From positions 31,665-95,664 of the forward strand of contig JAKSPB010000005.1 of NCBI GenBank assembly GCA_024405215.1: 64,000 nucleotides of DNA, written 5' to 3'. Of the stretch, positions 1-7,906 are shown piece after piece. The notes beneath the pieces were generated by a model. The model had not been told where the DNA came from and ran no database searches. It saw only the letters and a list, made by a program, of their open reading frames with translations. Every line of letters begins with the position of its first letter. Positions within the stretch are counted from its first letter, which is position 1. The translations under genes and the position numbers were made by a program. Source of the stretch: Lentisphaeria bacterium (GTDB lineage: Bacteria; Verrucomicrobiota; Lentisphaeria; Oligosphaerales; Oligosphaeraceae).

Positions 1-88
1 GGCGGAATGGATGGCAGTTCGCAGTGTTTCAAAAGTTTTTCCAACGAAATTTGAAAGACGCTCATGATGTAACAAAAGTTCTATTTTT

Positions 89-117
89 TTGTTGAAAAAA
101 GATGTTTGGTTTACAAT
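89..117 (+). promoter_or_regulatory. Sigma-70-like promoter for the first pseudopilin
   Basis: A -35-like TTGTTG at 89-94 and a -10-like TACAAT at 112-117 are separated by 17 bases. Transcription from here would give a leader of roughly 190 bases before the pseudopilin. The leader holds a small hairpin (GTCGGC at 228-233 with GCCGAC at 240-245, T-rich loop). Bases 1-88 hold nothing else I can identify. Confidence 0.5.
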
Positions 118-313
118 AGTGCTATTTTTCGTTTTTTCTCACTATTGGGAACAGTTCTTTTTTTCCTAAAATATGATTGACGCCCGAAAATGGTGTTTCC
201 TCGAAAATCGGAAGGATTTTTTTCCGGGTCGGCTTTTTTGCCGACAACTCAAGTCCCACGTGAGCGCTATCTGTTCACAAGTCATTCCCCAAAACAACCC
301 AAGGAGCAAAGAA

Positions 314-1096
314 ATGAAGCGTAATTCCTTCACTCTGATCGAACTGCTGGTGGTCATTGCCATCATCGCCATCCTGGCCTCCATGCTGTTGCCTGCCTTG
401 TCCAAGGCCCGTGAGAAGGCCCGTTCCATCGCCTGCGTCAACAACCTGAAGCAGATCGGTATTGCCATGGTCCTTTACTTGGATGACCACAATGGCAATT
501 TTATGGACGACTACAACACCAAGGTCTATCATAGCCAGAGGACGAACAGTGACATTCCCGTGGACCGCGCTCCCTGGTCGTTCCTCCTGACCGACAACGG
601 CTATCTGCCCTATCCGGGCGGCCAGGATGTCGGCTACTTTGGCGGCGGTAACGTCACCAAGCACATTCTCTTCTGCCCCTCTTCCTCCACGACCAGAGAA
701 AAATATCTGTGCGACTATGGCATCAACCTCAATCTGACTCGTCACCAAAATAACGCCACCTGGGATTCCTACTGCTGCTACAATATCGATGCCCTGACGG
801 CTCCCTCCAAGATGGCAATGATCACCGATACCGCAAAATCCTCCTCGGACGAAGCAGGCAGCGGCGAAGCGCAGCAGCCCCTCTTTTTCGGACGTGCATC
901 AAATTTCAGTGGCACCGGCGCCGCGTTCTCCTGCGATACACCGTACTGCATCTCCATGTCCCGTCATGGCAAGTTCTGCGCCAACATGCTCTTCTGCGAT
1001 ACCCATGTGGAGACCATCCGCAAGGGACAGCTGCCTGTTGATGTCTACAGCGGCACTGCCGTCTGCAGCGTTGCTCTGATCAAGCAGCAGCAGTAA
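314..1096 (+). CDS. Pseudopilin (prepilin-type N-terminal methylation domain protein)
   Basis: This 260-residue protein opens with MKRNS and the type IV prepilin/pseudopilin signature [19 protein letters not shown] at residues 6-24. A prepilin peptidase would cut before the Phe and methylate it; Glu of FTLIE is the usual assembly residue. The rest is a small globular domain with several Cys residues, of the DUF1559 / 'type II secretion protein G-like' kind that is greatly expanded in Lentisphaerae and Planctomycetes. I chose ATG 314 because AAGGAG lies at 301-306 and the conserved domain starts at once; the frame is open further upstream to 173 but that part is not pilin-like. The gene is followed by carbohydrate-active genes on the same strand, a common arrangement in this group. 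Its exact role (surface fibre or secretion pseudopilus) cannot be read from sequence. Confidence 0.9.
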   Translation: MKRNSFTLIELLVVIAIIAILASMLLPALSKAREKARSIACVNNLKQIGIAMVLYLDDHNGNFMDDYNTKVYHSQRTNSDIPVDRAPWSFLLTDNGYLPYPGGQDVGYFGGGNVTKHILFCPSSSTTREKYLCDYGINLNLTRHQNNATWDSYCCYNIDALTAPSKMAMITDTAKSSSDEAGSGEAQQPLFFGRASNFSGTGAAFSCDTPYCISMSRHGKFCANMLFCDTHVETIRKGQLPVDVYSGTAVCSVALIKQQQ

Positions 1097-1105
1097 TGTG
1101 ACAAC

Positions 1106-1135
1106 CAGCCGCTGGCGGAGAGCCGCCGGCGGCTG
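1106..1135 (+). terminator. GC-rich hairpin between pseudopilin and glycosidase
   Basis: CAGCCGCTGGCGG at 1106-1118 pairs with CCGCCGGCGGCTG at 1123-1135 over 13 positions (one G-U) with an AGAG loop. No T-run follows, so it may be an attenuator, an RNA-stability element or a weak terminator that lowers expression of the downstream enzymes relative to the pilin. Confidence 0.45.
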
Positions 1136-1203
1136 TTGCGAAGGGAAAAGAGACATGCGTCGCCTGGAGGCTTTTGAGGTTGCGCATGTCCGTTAGGAGT
1201 ATG

Positions 1204-4200
1204 ATGTTGATGGAAAAGAGGCTATTTCTTTTTGCGTTTTGCGTTGCGTTTGTGGTTTTAGGATCGGCGATGGAATATCCGACATACGGCTGGAATACCT
1301 GGAAGCACGCGGAAAACGGCGGGGCCTTCGAGCGGGTGGAGCCCAACGCCGAATTTGCAGAAGGGGCGTTGAAGTTCGTTCCCGACCAGGATATCCAGAA
1401 GAGTTATTCTTTGCAGGCGTATGGCGATGTGCCCGCCAAGTCTGACGAAGTGGTTTCCGTTACTTTCCGGATTCTTGCCAGCGCGGACGTATCTCCTGCG
1501 GCAACGATGATTTTCAGTCTTGACACCAAGAACGAGTCGCAGGAGTGGTATAAGGTATTCAAGACGCCTTTGCAGAAAGCGCTGGATGTCATTCCCGGCA
1601 TTGAGCAGACGATTACGCTGGAAGCGGATTTCAAGCAGTTTGAGGCAAGGGAACTGGGTTTTGTTTGCCCGATCGTCGAAGTGAACAATTTGACTGCGGG
1701 TTATGTGGCTGTTTTGCCCATCAAGGTCTCGGCCAAAAAGAGTGTTTATACGGCGTCGGAAAAAACGCAGGTTCCTGGCCTGGATGGATATGTCATTCAG
1801 GAGGATGCCCTGACGCAGTTCAAGTGGGCGGGTGCCGTGGCGGATGACAAGTTCGAGCGTCTGCTGAACTATGCGGCGCTTGGGTTGAATATCGTTGATT
1901 TGACGCCGAAGAACAAGGCGGTTGCCTGGCAATGGCTGGAAGGCGACACGGTGAGCACTGTCTATGCGGGAGGAAAATGGTGCATTTCCGTGGGCGAAAC
2001 GCCTGAGGCGCAACATGAAGCATTGGTTATTATTGGCGAGAATCTTTCCGCCGCCGAATATGGTTCTGGCGTGCTCTTCAGAGGTGCGGATGGCGTGGTC
2101 CATCTAGTGGAAGGCGGCATGGAATCCACTGGACACACGTTGCTTCGCGCCAAAGGCACACCGGAAATCGACGTGCGCGGTCTCTATGTTGCGGACGACG
2201 CATGCTCTCTCTTCTGGATTGACGAGGCGCAGCGGGAATTGCGTCGCGCCAAGAAGGTCTATGAATCGAACCTGGAGTACATTCCCCCAATCTGGGGCGC
2301 TTACAATGTCGCCCGCAAATGGGAAAATGCGTTTGACCTCTATAGGCAGGCGCTGGAGGAGATGAAGCGGAATGTCATGGCGCGAACGGAAGGTTGGGGA
2401 GCGGCGCTTGTCGCGAATCCTCTGTTGCACGACCGCTATGGCCAGCTGATCTGGATGGCGGCGCGTGAATACATCGAAGAGTCCGGCTATTTCGGCGGCG
2501 TATTTCGCAAAACGTGGTTTACGCATCTCGGTGGAGCTGGACAAGTGGGACAGACTCTTGAGTTCGCCCGCAAATGCGACGAACTGGCGGCCCGTGCGCG
2601 CCGTCTCGAAAAAGCGAATTTCAAGGAAGGCATAGCTGCGGGAGAGCAGTTCGCCGCAGGCTGGATCAATGGCCTGGAGCATGTCTATCCCTCCGCAGGC
2701 AACAACAGACGGCTCAGCCGGGAGTGGACATTGGATGTGGCGCGCGGTGAAGCGGAGGATGCGCAGCTGGTACTGACAAGCGGAGACAATGCAGTGGAAG
2801 GTCTGGTTGTCTCCATCCAGGCGGAGCAGAAGAACGCGCCAGTCTTCTCTCTCTACCGCACGGAGTGCGTTACCATTACGCCAAGTCCCATGCCAATGCT
2901 TCCGCTGTGCCATCCTGGCGACAGCAAGATGCCGGACATTCTGATTCCCCTGGCGGAAGGCGAGGCGGTCGCTTTGGAGAAGGAATCCAATCTGGCGATT
3001 CAGGCACGTATTCGCGTGGCGCATGACGCGAAACCAGGCAAATACACCTATCACGTGAGTGTCAAGAAAGGTGATGTGCAAATTGTTCTTCCTCTGACGG
3101 TTGTGGTGCATGGTTTCGACATTTCGGACCGACCTCTGCCCAATATCGCGGGCCTTCGTCCAAGTACCTTCCGCGAATGGTATAAGGACGACGCGCAGAA
3201 AGCGCGCAGGAATTTTGCTCTGGAGCTGATGGATTGCCATCTGGAGCCGCTGGATCTCTACAGCCAGACGCCGGTTGTGGAAGACCAGGACTGGGCGGTG
3301 GAACACGGTGTCCGTGCATGGAATTTCGGCGGCAATCTCAACGCCCTGGCCGACCCGGATTCCACTATGCTGGAGTTCGTGAAGCTTCTGGGCAGCACGG
3401 ACGGAAAGACATTCACGGTGATTCCTGCGGAGTTCTCGTTGGAGCGCCGCGTGGAGGCCGAGCCGTTGAGCGATGTGGATCTTGTGATCGTTCCGAAGGC
3501 TTCCGTCGCCAAATACCGCTATCTGAAGATTCATGACAGCGAAGTGCGTGGCTGGTACAACCGCAGCAACTACCACTTCTTCTACGTCTATGCGAACTCG
3601 CCTTTTGGCCCTGCTGTTTCGTTGACGGATGCGGATGGCGTCAAGAAGGGAATCAGTGATGTCCGCTTCCTGCAGCCGGACAAGAATCCGTCCGTATCCG
3701 GCGTGGAACAGTTCAAGGCGATAAGCGGCATTGCGTTTGACAATCTCCGCGACGCCAGCAACTGCGGCTCTGTGCTACTGGAGAAAGGCGAAGGCGAAGT
3801 GACGGAAGTGCGGCTTTTCAACCGTCTGAAGCAGGCGAATTGGGAAAGCATGTCCAAGTTCTACAATGCTTTCCTGGAGAAGACGGATGGAAAGGCCGAA
3901 ATCTATCTCTACGGCTTTGACGAAGTTGCTTCGTATCTCAACGGCCAGGTGATCTCTGCCCTGAAGAACACCAAGCTGGCCTTCCCGAAGATCCGCACGA
4001 TTTCGACTCTTGCCCATGCTGAGGCCAATCCGGAGATCTTCGGGCTGCTGGACATTCACTGCCCGACAAATGTCTATGCCACGCCGCGCTTCAACAAACG
4101 GACCCATGATCGGGTGGGGACGGAGTATTGGACTTATATTGGCGGCGGTGGTTACTACCCCTTTGGCAATTTCGAGCGCGTGGATCAGCCGCTGGTGAAC

Positions 4201-4623
4201 TCCCGCGCCTTCCTATGGGAACCCATCGCCTTTGATCATATCAAGGGCTTCCTCTTCTGGGATATCCACATGTGGCGCAGCAACAACCATTTGATTGGAA
4301 TTGACAAGGTCGATTGGAGCAAATGGTGCACCACACATGGCGAGACGAATGGAATGGGCGCACTTTTCTATCCGGGGCCGAATGCCACGATCTATCCCTC
4401 CCGCCGGGCACATACCATTTGCGACGGCATTGAGGACTACGCGGCCTTCAAACTGGCGAAGGAAAAGATCGCTGCGCTTGGCAATCCCGCCGCGCTGACA
4501 ACGCGTCTTGCGGCAATCCGCGAAAACTTCTCCACTGGCATGAGCGTCTTCAACCATGACGCAGAGTCCGTGCGACAGAACCGTCTGGACCTCTATGGCC
4601 TGTTGGATGAATTGACCGAGTAG
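1204..4623 (+). CDS. Secreted glycoside hydrolase, GH123/DUF4091-like
   Basis: A protein of about 1139 residues with an N-terminal signal peptide (hydrophobic stretch LFLFAFCVAFVVLGSA). The middle holds beta-sandwich-like regions. The C-terminal third resembles DUF4091 / GH123-type enzymes: a D-E pair in LYGFDEV near residues 906-907 (GH123 uses an Asp-Glu pair in substrate-assisted hydrolysis of N-acetylgalactosaminides), and a terminal segment with GALFYPGPN and the ICDGIEDYAAFK motif typical of DUF4091. AGGAG at 1195-1199 precedes a cluster of ATGs at 1201, 1204 and 1210, so the exact start is uncertain by a few codons. It is the first enzyme after a pseudopilin and is followed after 6 bases by a sialidase-like gene, which suggests a shared glycan substrate. 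The substrate is not proven. Confidence 0.75.
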   Translation: MLMEKRLFLFAFCVAFVVLGSAMEYPTYGWNTWKHAENGGAFERVEPNAEFAEGALKFVPDQDIQKSYSLQAYGDVPAKSDEVVSVTFRILASADVSPAATMIFSLDTKNESQEWYKVFKTPLQKALDVIPGIEQTITLEADFKQFEARELGFVCPIVEVNNLTAGYVAVLPIKVSAKKSVYTASEKTQVPGLDGYVIQEDALTQFKWAGAVADDKFERLLNYAALGLNIVDLTPKNKAVAWQWLEGDTVSTVYAGGKWCISVGETPEAQHEALVIIGENLSAAEYGSGVLFRGADGVVHLVEGGMESTGHTLLRAKGTPEIDVRGLYVADDACSLFWIDEAQRELRRAKKVYESNLEYIPPIWGAYNVARKWENAFDLYRQALEEMKRNVMARTEGWGAALVANPLLHDRYGQLIWMAAREYIEESGYFGGVFRKTWFTHLGGAGQVGQTLEFARKCDELAARARRLEKANFKEGIAAGEQFAAGWINGLEHVYPSAGNNRRLSREWTLDVARGEAEDAQLVLTSGDNAVEGLVVSIQAEQKNAPVFSLYRTECVTITPSPMPMLPLCHPGDSKMPDILIPLAEGEAVALEKESNLAIQARIRVAHDAKPGKYTYHVSVKKGDVQIVLPLTVVVHGFDISDRPLPNIAGLRPSTFREWYKDDAQKARRNFALELMDCHLEPLDLYSQTPVVEDQDWAVEHGVRAWNFGGNLNALADPDSTMLEFVKLLGSTDGKTFTVIPAEFSLERRVEAEPLSDVDLVIVPKASVAKYRYLKIHDSEVRGWYNRSNYHFFYVYANSPFGPAVSLTDADGVKKGISDVRFLQPDKNPSVSGVEQFKAISGIAFDNLRDASNCGSVLLEKGEGEVTEVRLFNRLKQANWESMSKFYNAFLEKTDGKAEIYLYGFDEVASYLNGQVISALKNTKLAFPKIRTISTLAHAEANPEIFGLLDIHCPTNVYATPRFNKRTHDRVGTEYWTYIGGGGYYPFGNFERVDQPLVNSRAFLWEPIAFDHIKGFLFWDIHMWRSNNHLIGIDKVDWSKWCTTHGETNGMGALFYPGPNATIYPSRRAHTICDGIEDYAAFKLAKEKIAALGNPAALTTRLAAIRENFSTGMSVFNHDAESVRQNRLDLYGLLDELTE

Positions 4624-4629
4624 GGCATA

Positions 4630-5802
4630 ATGATGTTGAATATACAAGAACTTCCTGCGCCGTTGGCATCGCGGGAGAAGCACGACTTCTTCCATCCGTC
4701 TCCGTGCGTCTTGACTGGCGGTCTCTGGATGATGACCTTCCATCGGATTCAGAATGCCGACTGCTATGGCGGTTGCGAGGCGGTCTTCAGCGTTGACGAG
4801 GGGAGGACTTGGAGCGCTCCCCGGAAGGTGGAGGCGCTGCGGACCTTGGCGGTGAGAAAAAATCTGATGCTGGGAATTGCGGACGTGCGCCCGTTCTCTT
4901 CTCAAGATGGCGAAAAGGCGCTTCTCATCGGTTGCGACACCATCTACACTCTCCTGGGCAATGCCAGCTGGGACAAGGATGCGCCGGAGCCGCCGCCTCT
5001 CAGATATGGCAGCTACTATACGGTCTTTGATGTGAAGAGACGTGTCTTCGGCCCTCGCCGGATGCTGCGCAATCCCGCGTTGCCGCCGGAGAAGCTCTGG
5101 CGTGTCGCCTGTGCGCAGGCGACGTATGCTCCAGACGGCGACTGGATTCTGCCGGCCTATTTCGAGTATCGAGCCAATGTGGAATACGAGGCGGGCTACT
5201 TCTCGCCGCGTTTTGCCGTGGAGACCGTGAAGGTCCATCTGGAAGGCGATACGCTCATTCCCGTGGCCTGGGGGACGCAGCTGGTCTACGAGAATATGCG
5301 CGGCTTCCTGGAACCGTCGCTGATTCGGGGAACGCGTGACTATCTCTTGACCATCCGTGCGGAGGACGGCTGCGCCTATGTGGCCCGCAGCATGGATGGT
5401 CTCCAGTGGCCGCAGCCCGTCCCCTGGCGCTTTGACGACGGCGCTCTGCTGGAGACCGACTCCACTCAACAGCACTGGATGATGGTTGGCGGACGCTTAC
5501 ATCTCGTCTATACGCGAAAATGCGCGGAGAGCGCCAATGCCATGCGCTACCGGTCCATCCTGTTTGTCGCGGAAGTGGATGATGCGCAGGAAACTCCTGT
5601 GCTGAAACGAAATACGGAGCAGGAGCTGTGTCCAAGACGCCAGCGCAACGGCGTGGATGGACTGCTGGGGAATTTCCACGTGGCGAATCTGGCGGACGGA
5701 ACGGCGCTTGTCGGAGACGCCTACGGGTTCTACAAAGTTGAAAACGATGACATCGTCGAGCGCTATAACGATGTCGTCCTGAAACGAGTCAGTCTTAAAT
5801 AG
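4630..5802 (+). CDS. Sialidase-like Asp-box (BNR repeat) protein
   Basis: A 390-residue predicted six-bladed beta-propeller of the sialidase superfamily. Asp-box motifs (S-x-D-x-G-x-T-W) are visible as SVDEGRTW near residues 55-62 and as a variant SMDGLQW near residue 257. There is no signal peptide, so it is probably cytoplasmic and acts on imported oligosaccharides or is not a true exo-sialidase. The start at 4630 lies 6 bases after the glycosidase stop and a second ATG follows at once at 4633. The next gene encodes a DapA/NanA-type aldolase, so a route that releases and then cleaves a sialic-acid-like sugar is plausible. Related propeller families act on other glycans, so 'sialidase' is a fold-level call. 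Confidence 0.7.
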   Translation: MMLNIQELPAPLASREKHDFFHPSPCVLTGGLWMMTFHRIQNADCYGGCEAVFSVDEGRTWSAPRKVEALRTLAVRKNLMLGIADVRPFSSQDGEKALLIGCDTIYTLLGNASWDKDAPEPPPLRYGSYYTVFDVKRRVFGPRRMLRNPALPPEKLWRVACAQATYAPDGDWILPAYFEYRANVEYEAGYFSPRFAVETVKVHLEGDTLIPVAWGTQLVYENMRGFLEPSLIRGTRDYLLTIRAEDGCAYVARSMDGLQWPQPVPWRFDDGALLETDSTQQHWMMVGGRLHLVYTRKCAESANAMRYRSILFVAEVDDAQETPVLKRNTEQELCPRRQRNGVDGLLGNFHVANLADGTALVGDAYGFYKVENDDIVERYNDVVLKRVSLK

Positions 5803-5819
5803 AAAAGGAGAATCAACAG

Positions 5820-6746
5820 ATGAAATTCGGAATGAATGTCTTCGACGGCGCCTGGTCCGCCATGTCCACGCCTTTGACGCCGGACGGGCGGGTGGACGCG
5901 GATGCGCTGGAGAAGCTGGTGGAGCACCAGCTGAAGCTGGGCATCAAGGGCCTTTTCATCGGCGGCACCGCCGGCGAGGGTCCCTTCCTGGCCGACGCGG
6001 AACGGGCCCGCCTGGCGAAGCTTACCGTGCGGTTCGCGGCGGGGCGCATGCCCGTCGCCATGCAGGTCACGGACAACTCCGCGGAGCGAATGATCGAGAA
6101 CCTGGGCCGCTACCAGGACGAGGGCATCGACATCGCCGTCGTCGCGCCGCCCTTCTTCCAGCTTGACGCGACGCAGGATTTCCTCTACGGCATCTACTGC
6201 AAGGTGATGGACGCCTGCCAGATCCCGGTCGGCCTCTACAATCTCGGGAAGAACACCAGGACGCTCGTGACCCCGGAAACCCTCGCCAGGCTCCTGGAGA
6301 ACCCCAAGGTCGTGCTGGTCAAGGACAGCTCCAGCGAAGACGCCTACGAGCAGGTGATCCTGGCCGCGAAGGCCCGCCGCGGCGGCACGCTTGCGGCCCT
6401 CTGCGGCGACGAGTTCAACAGCGTCCATTACATGCGAAAAGGCTATGACGGCGTGCTTTTCGGCGGCGGCTGCTTCAACGGCGCGTACGCGGCCGAGATG
6501 CACCGCCTGGTCCGCGCAGGCAAGGCGGACGAGGCGCAGAAGCTGCAGGAGCATCTTGACGAGGTCCTCTACAAGGTCTTCGGCGGGAAGGAGCTGACCT
6601 GCTGGCTGGCCGGCCAGAAGGAGCTGATGGTCCGCCTGGGCGTCTTCAACACCGCCAAGACCCTCCTGAACTACAGGCTTACCGACGAGTGCTCGAAGGC
6701 CATCGACGAGGTCCTTCGCGACGAGGCGAAGTGGCTTCTGCCCTAG
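5820..6746 (+). CDS. Dihydrodipicolinate synthase/N-acetylneuraminate lyase family aldolase
   Basis: A 308-residue class I aldolase of the DapA/NanA family, (beta/alpha)8 barrel. The Schiff-base lysine is in LVKDSS and the catalytic tyrosine in GLYNLG. The carboxylate-binding loop reads GGTAGEG, close to the GxTGE pattern of the family. AAAAGGAG lies just upstream. Because a sialidase-like gene precedes it and no lysine-biosynthesis gene is near, I favour a catabolic lyase for N-acetylneuraminate or a related 2-keto-3-deoxy sugar acid over lysine synthesis, but the substrate cannot be settled from sequence. From this gene to about 7700 the codons are strikingly C- or G-ending compared with the genes on both sides, which suggests a separate origin for the cassette. 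Confidence 0.8.
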   Translation: MKFGMNVFDGAWSAMSTPLTPDGRVDADALEKLVEHQLKLGIKGLFIGGTAGEGPFLADAERARLAKLTVRFAAGRMPVAMQVTDNSAERMIENLGRYQDEGIDIAVVAPPFFQLDATQDFLYGIYCKVMDACQIPVGLYNLGKNTRTLVTPETLARLLENPKVVLVKDSSSEDAYEQVILAAKARRGGTLAALCGDEFNSVHYMRKGYDGVLFGGGCFNGAYAAEMHRLVRAGKADEAQKLQEHLDEVLYKVFGGKELTCWLAGQKELMVRLGVFNTAKTLLNYRLTDECSKAIDEVLRDEAKWLLP

Positions 6747-6764
6747 CGCAAGGAGGAAATTCCC

Positions 6765-7211
6765 ATGCTTCGCTATCAAGAGAACAACGAACTCCATCGG
6801 GATTTCCACGGTACGACGAACACCACGCTGGACTACATCGTGGAGCGTTACGGCGTGGAGGCCCTGAAGGAGATTCTTCACCGCACGGGCCACGACGTGT
6901 ACAAGTCCATCCGCGAAAAGCTGGAGAAGGGCGACGCGTCCGAGCTCGTCGAGCACCTGAACTGGTTCTACCACCGGGAGGGCGCGCCCTATCAATTGAC
7001 CGTGACGGAGGACGAGATCCGCTTCGAGGTCTTCGAGTGCCCCGCCCATCGCCATCTCAAGGCCCTGGGCCTGCCGGTCTCGCGGCACAGCTGCCTGCAG
7101 ACCGGCGAGGTCAACGCGGGGATGTGCGAGGGCACCCGGTGGGAGGCGTCCCTGGAAAAGGTCGGCGACGACCACTGCGTGCAGATTTTCAGGAGGAGGA
7201 AGGCGGAATGA
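6765..7211 (+). CDS. L-2-amino-thiazoline-4-carboxylate hydrolase-like small protein
   Basis: A 148-residue cytoplasmic protein. The central and C-terminal parts (ECPAHRHLK, then CLQTGEVNAGMCEGT) resemble the ATC-hydrolase-like family, in which a conserved Cys-Pro segment and a later Cys sit at the active or metal site. AAGGAGGAA precedes ATG 6765. The stop overlaps the start of the next gene (ATGA at 7208-7211), so the two are translationally coupled. It shares the G+C-rich codon use of the aldolase. Family assignment is from motif memory and is tentative; the role next to an aldolase is unknown. Confidence 0.5.
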   Translation: MLRYQENNELHRDFHGTTNTTLDYIVERYGVEALKEILHRTGHDVYKSIREKLEKGDASELVEHLNWFYHREGAPYQLTVTEDEIRFEVFECPAHRHLKALGLPVSRHSCLQTGEVNAGMCEGTRWEASLEKVGDDHCVQIFRRRKAE

Positions 7212-7696
7212 TTCCCAGCGACCACTTTGTGCGATTCTACAACGAGGTCTTCAAGTTCCTGGACGAACGGGACGGCCTGCGGGACTACTACGACGAGATC
7301 AGCCGGCACCAGGACTTCCATTGCCAGAAGCTCTTCAAGGAGAAGGGGCTGGAGGGCGTGGAGGAATACTACCGGAAGATCCGCGTCGAGGAGAATTGCG
7401 ACATGGACATCGAACTGGACGGCCACGAGCTGCTCCTGCGGATGAACCGCTGCCCCAGCCTCTCCAAGGCCATCGACAACGACGCCGGCGCCTGCCCGAA
7501 ATACTGCATGCACTGCCCCGGATGGGTCCATCCGCTATACACCCGCGTGGGGCTCTACGACGTCTATGACCTGAAGGGACTGGACGAGCCGGCCTGCACG
7601 GAGTATATCAGCGACGACCTGGAAGTCGCCCGCGCCAGGCGGGACGAACTGCTCAAGATCCGCCCGAAAGAGCAGATCATCTGCAATTTCGAGTAG
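7208..7696 (+). CDS. Cys-rich hypothetical protein coupled to the ATC-hydrolase-like gene
   Basis: A 162-residue protein that I do not recognise. The start at 7208 overlaps the previous stop and is preceded by AGGAGGAAGG (7191-7200). The first half is charged and helical; the second half has six Cys in a short span, including NRCPS, ACPKYCMHCPGW and a later PACTEY, which suggests metal or cofactor binding, or a thiol active site. Its tight coupling to the preceding small protein suggests a two-component enzyme or complex. Confidence 0.75.
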   Translation: MIPSDHFVRFYNEVFKFLDERDGLRDYYDEISRHQDFHCQKLFKEKGLEGVEEYYRKIRVEENCDMDIELDGHELLLRMNRCPSLSKAIDNDAGACPKYCMHCPGWVHPLYTRVGLYDVYDLKGLDEPACTEYISDDLEVARARRDELLKIRPKEQIICNFE

Positions 7697-7906
7697 GATC
7701 CTGATTGTGCGGTGCATTCCCGTCAAGCGCAGAGGGGGCGGGGACTGCGCCGCATAGATTTTGGGGGAACTATAGTACCTACAAGTTGCCGTAATTGATT
7801 GTTGATACGAACTTGTCCTGTGCTCGAGGTGCAAGGCTCAGGAAAATGCAGCATCAGAAAACGCAGGCAACGATAAGTATGTAATTTTCATTTTTCACGC
7901 GAAGCC
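7697..7906. other. Intergenic region before the MFS gene
   Basis: No gene is seen in these 210 bases. Bases 7861-7886 (CGCAGGCAACGATAAGTATG followed by TAATT) closely match a stretch after the second pseudopilin gene at about 34157-34182, with one single-base indel. No convincing terminator hairpin with a T-run is visible. Confidence 0.4.

Noticed and set aside
173..313. Upstream extension of the first pseudopilin
   Set aside because: The prepilin signature must be near the N-terminus and the SD at 301-306 fits ATG 314.
5820..6746. Assignment as lysine-pathway dapA
   Set aside because: Key residues fit the whole family, but the context is carbohydrate breakdown with no lysine genes; I left the symbol empty.
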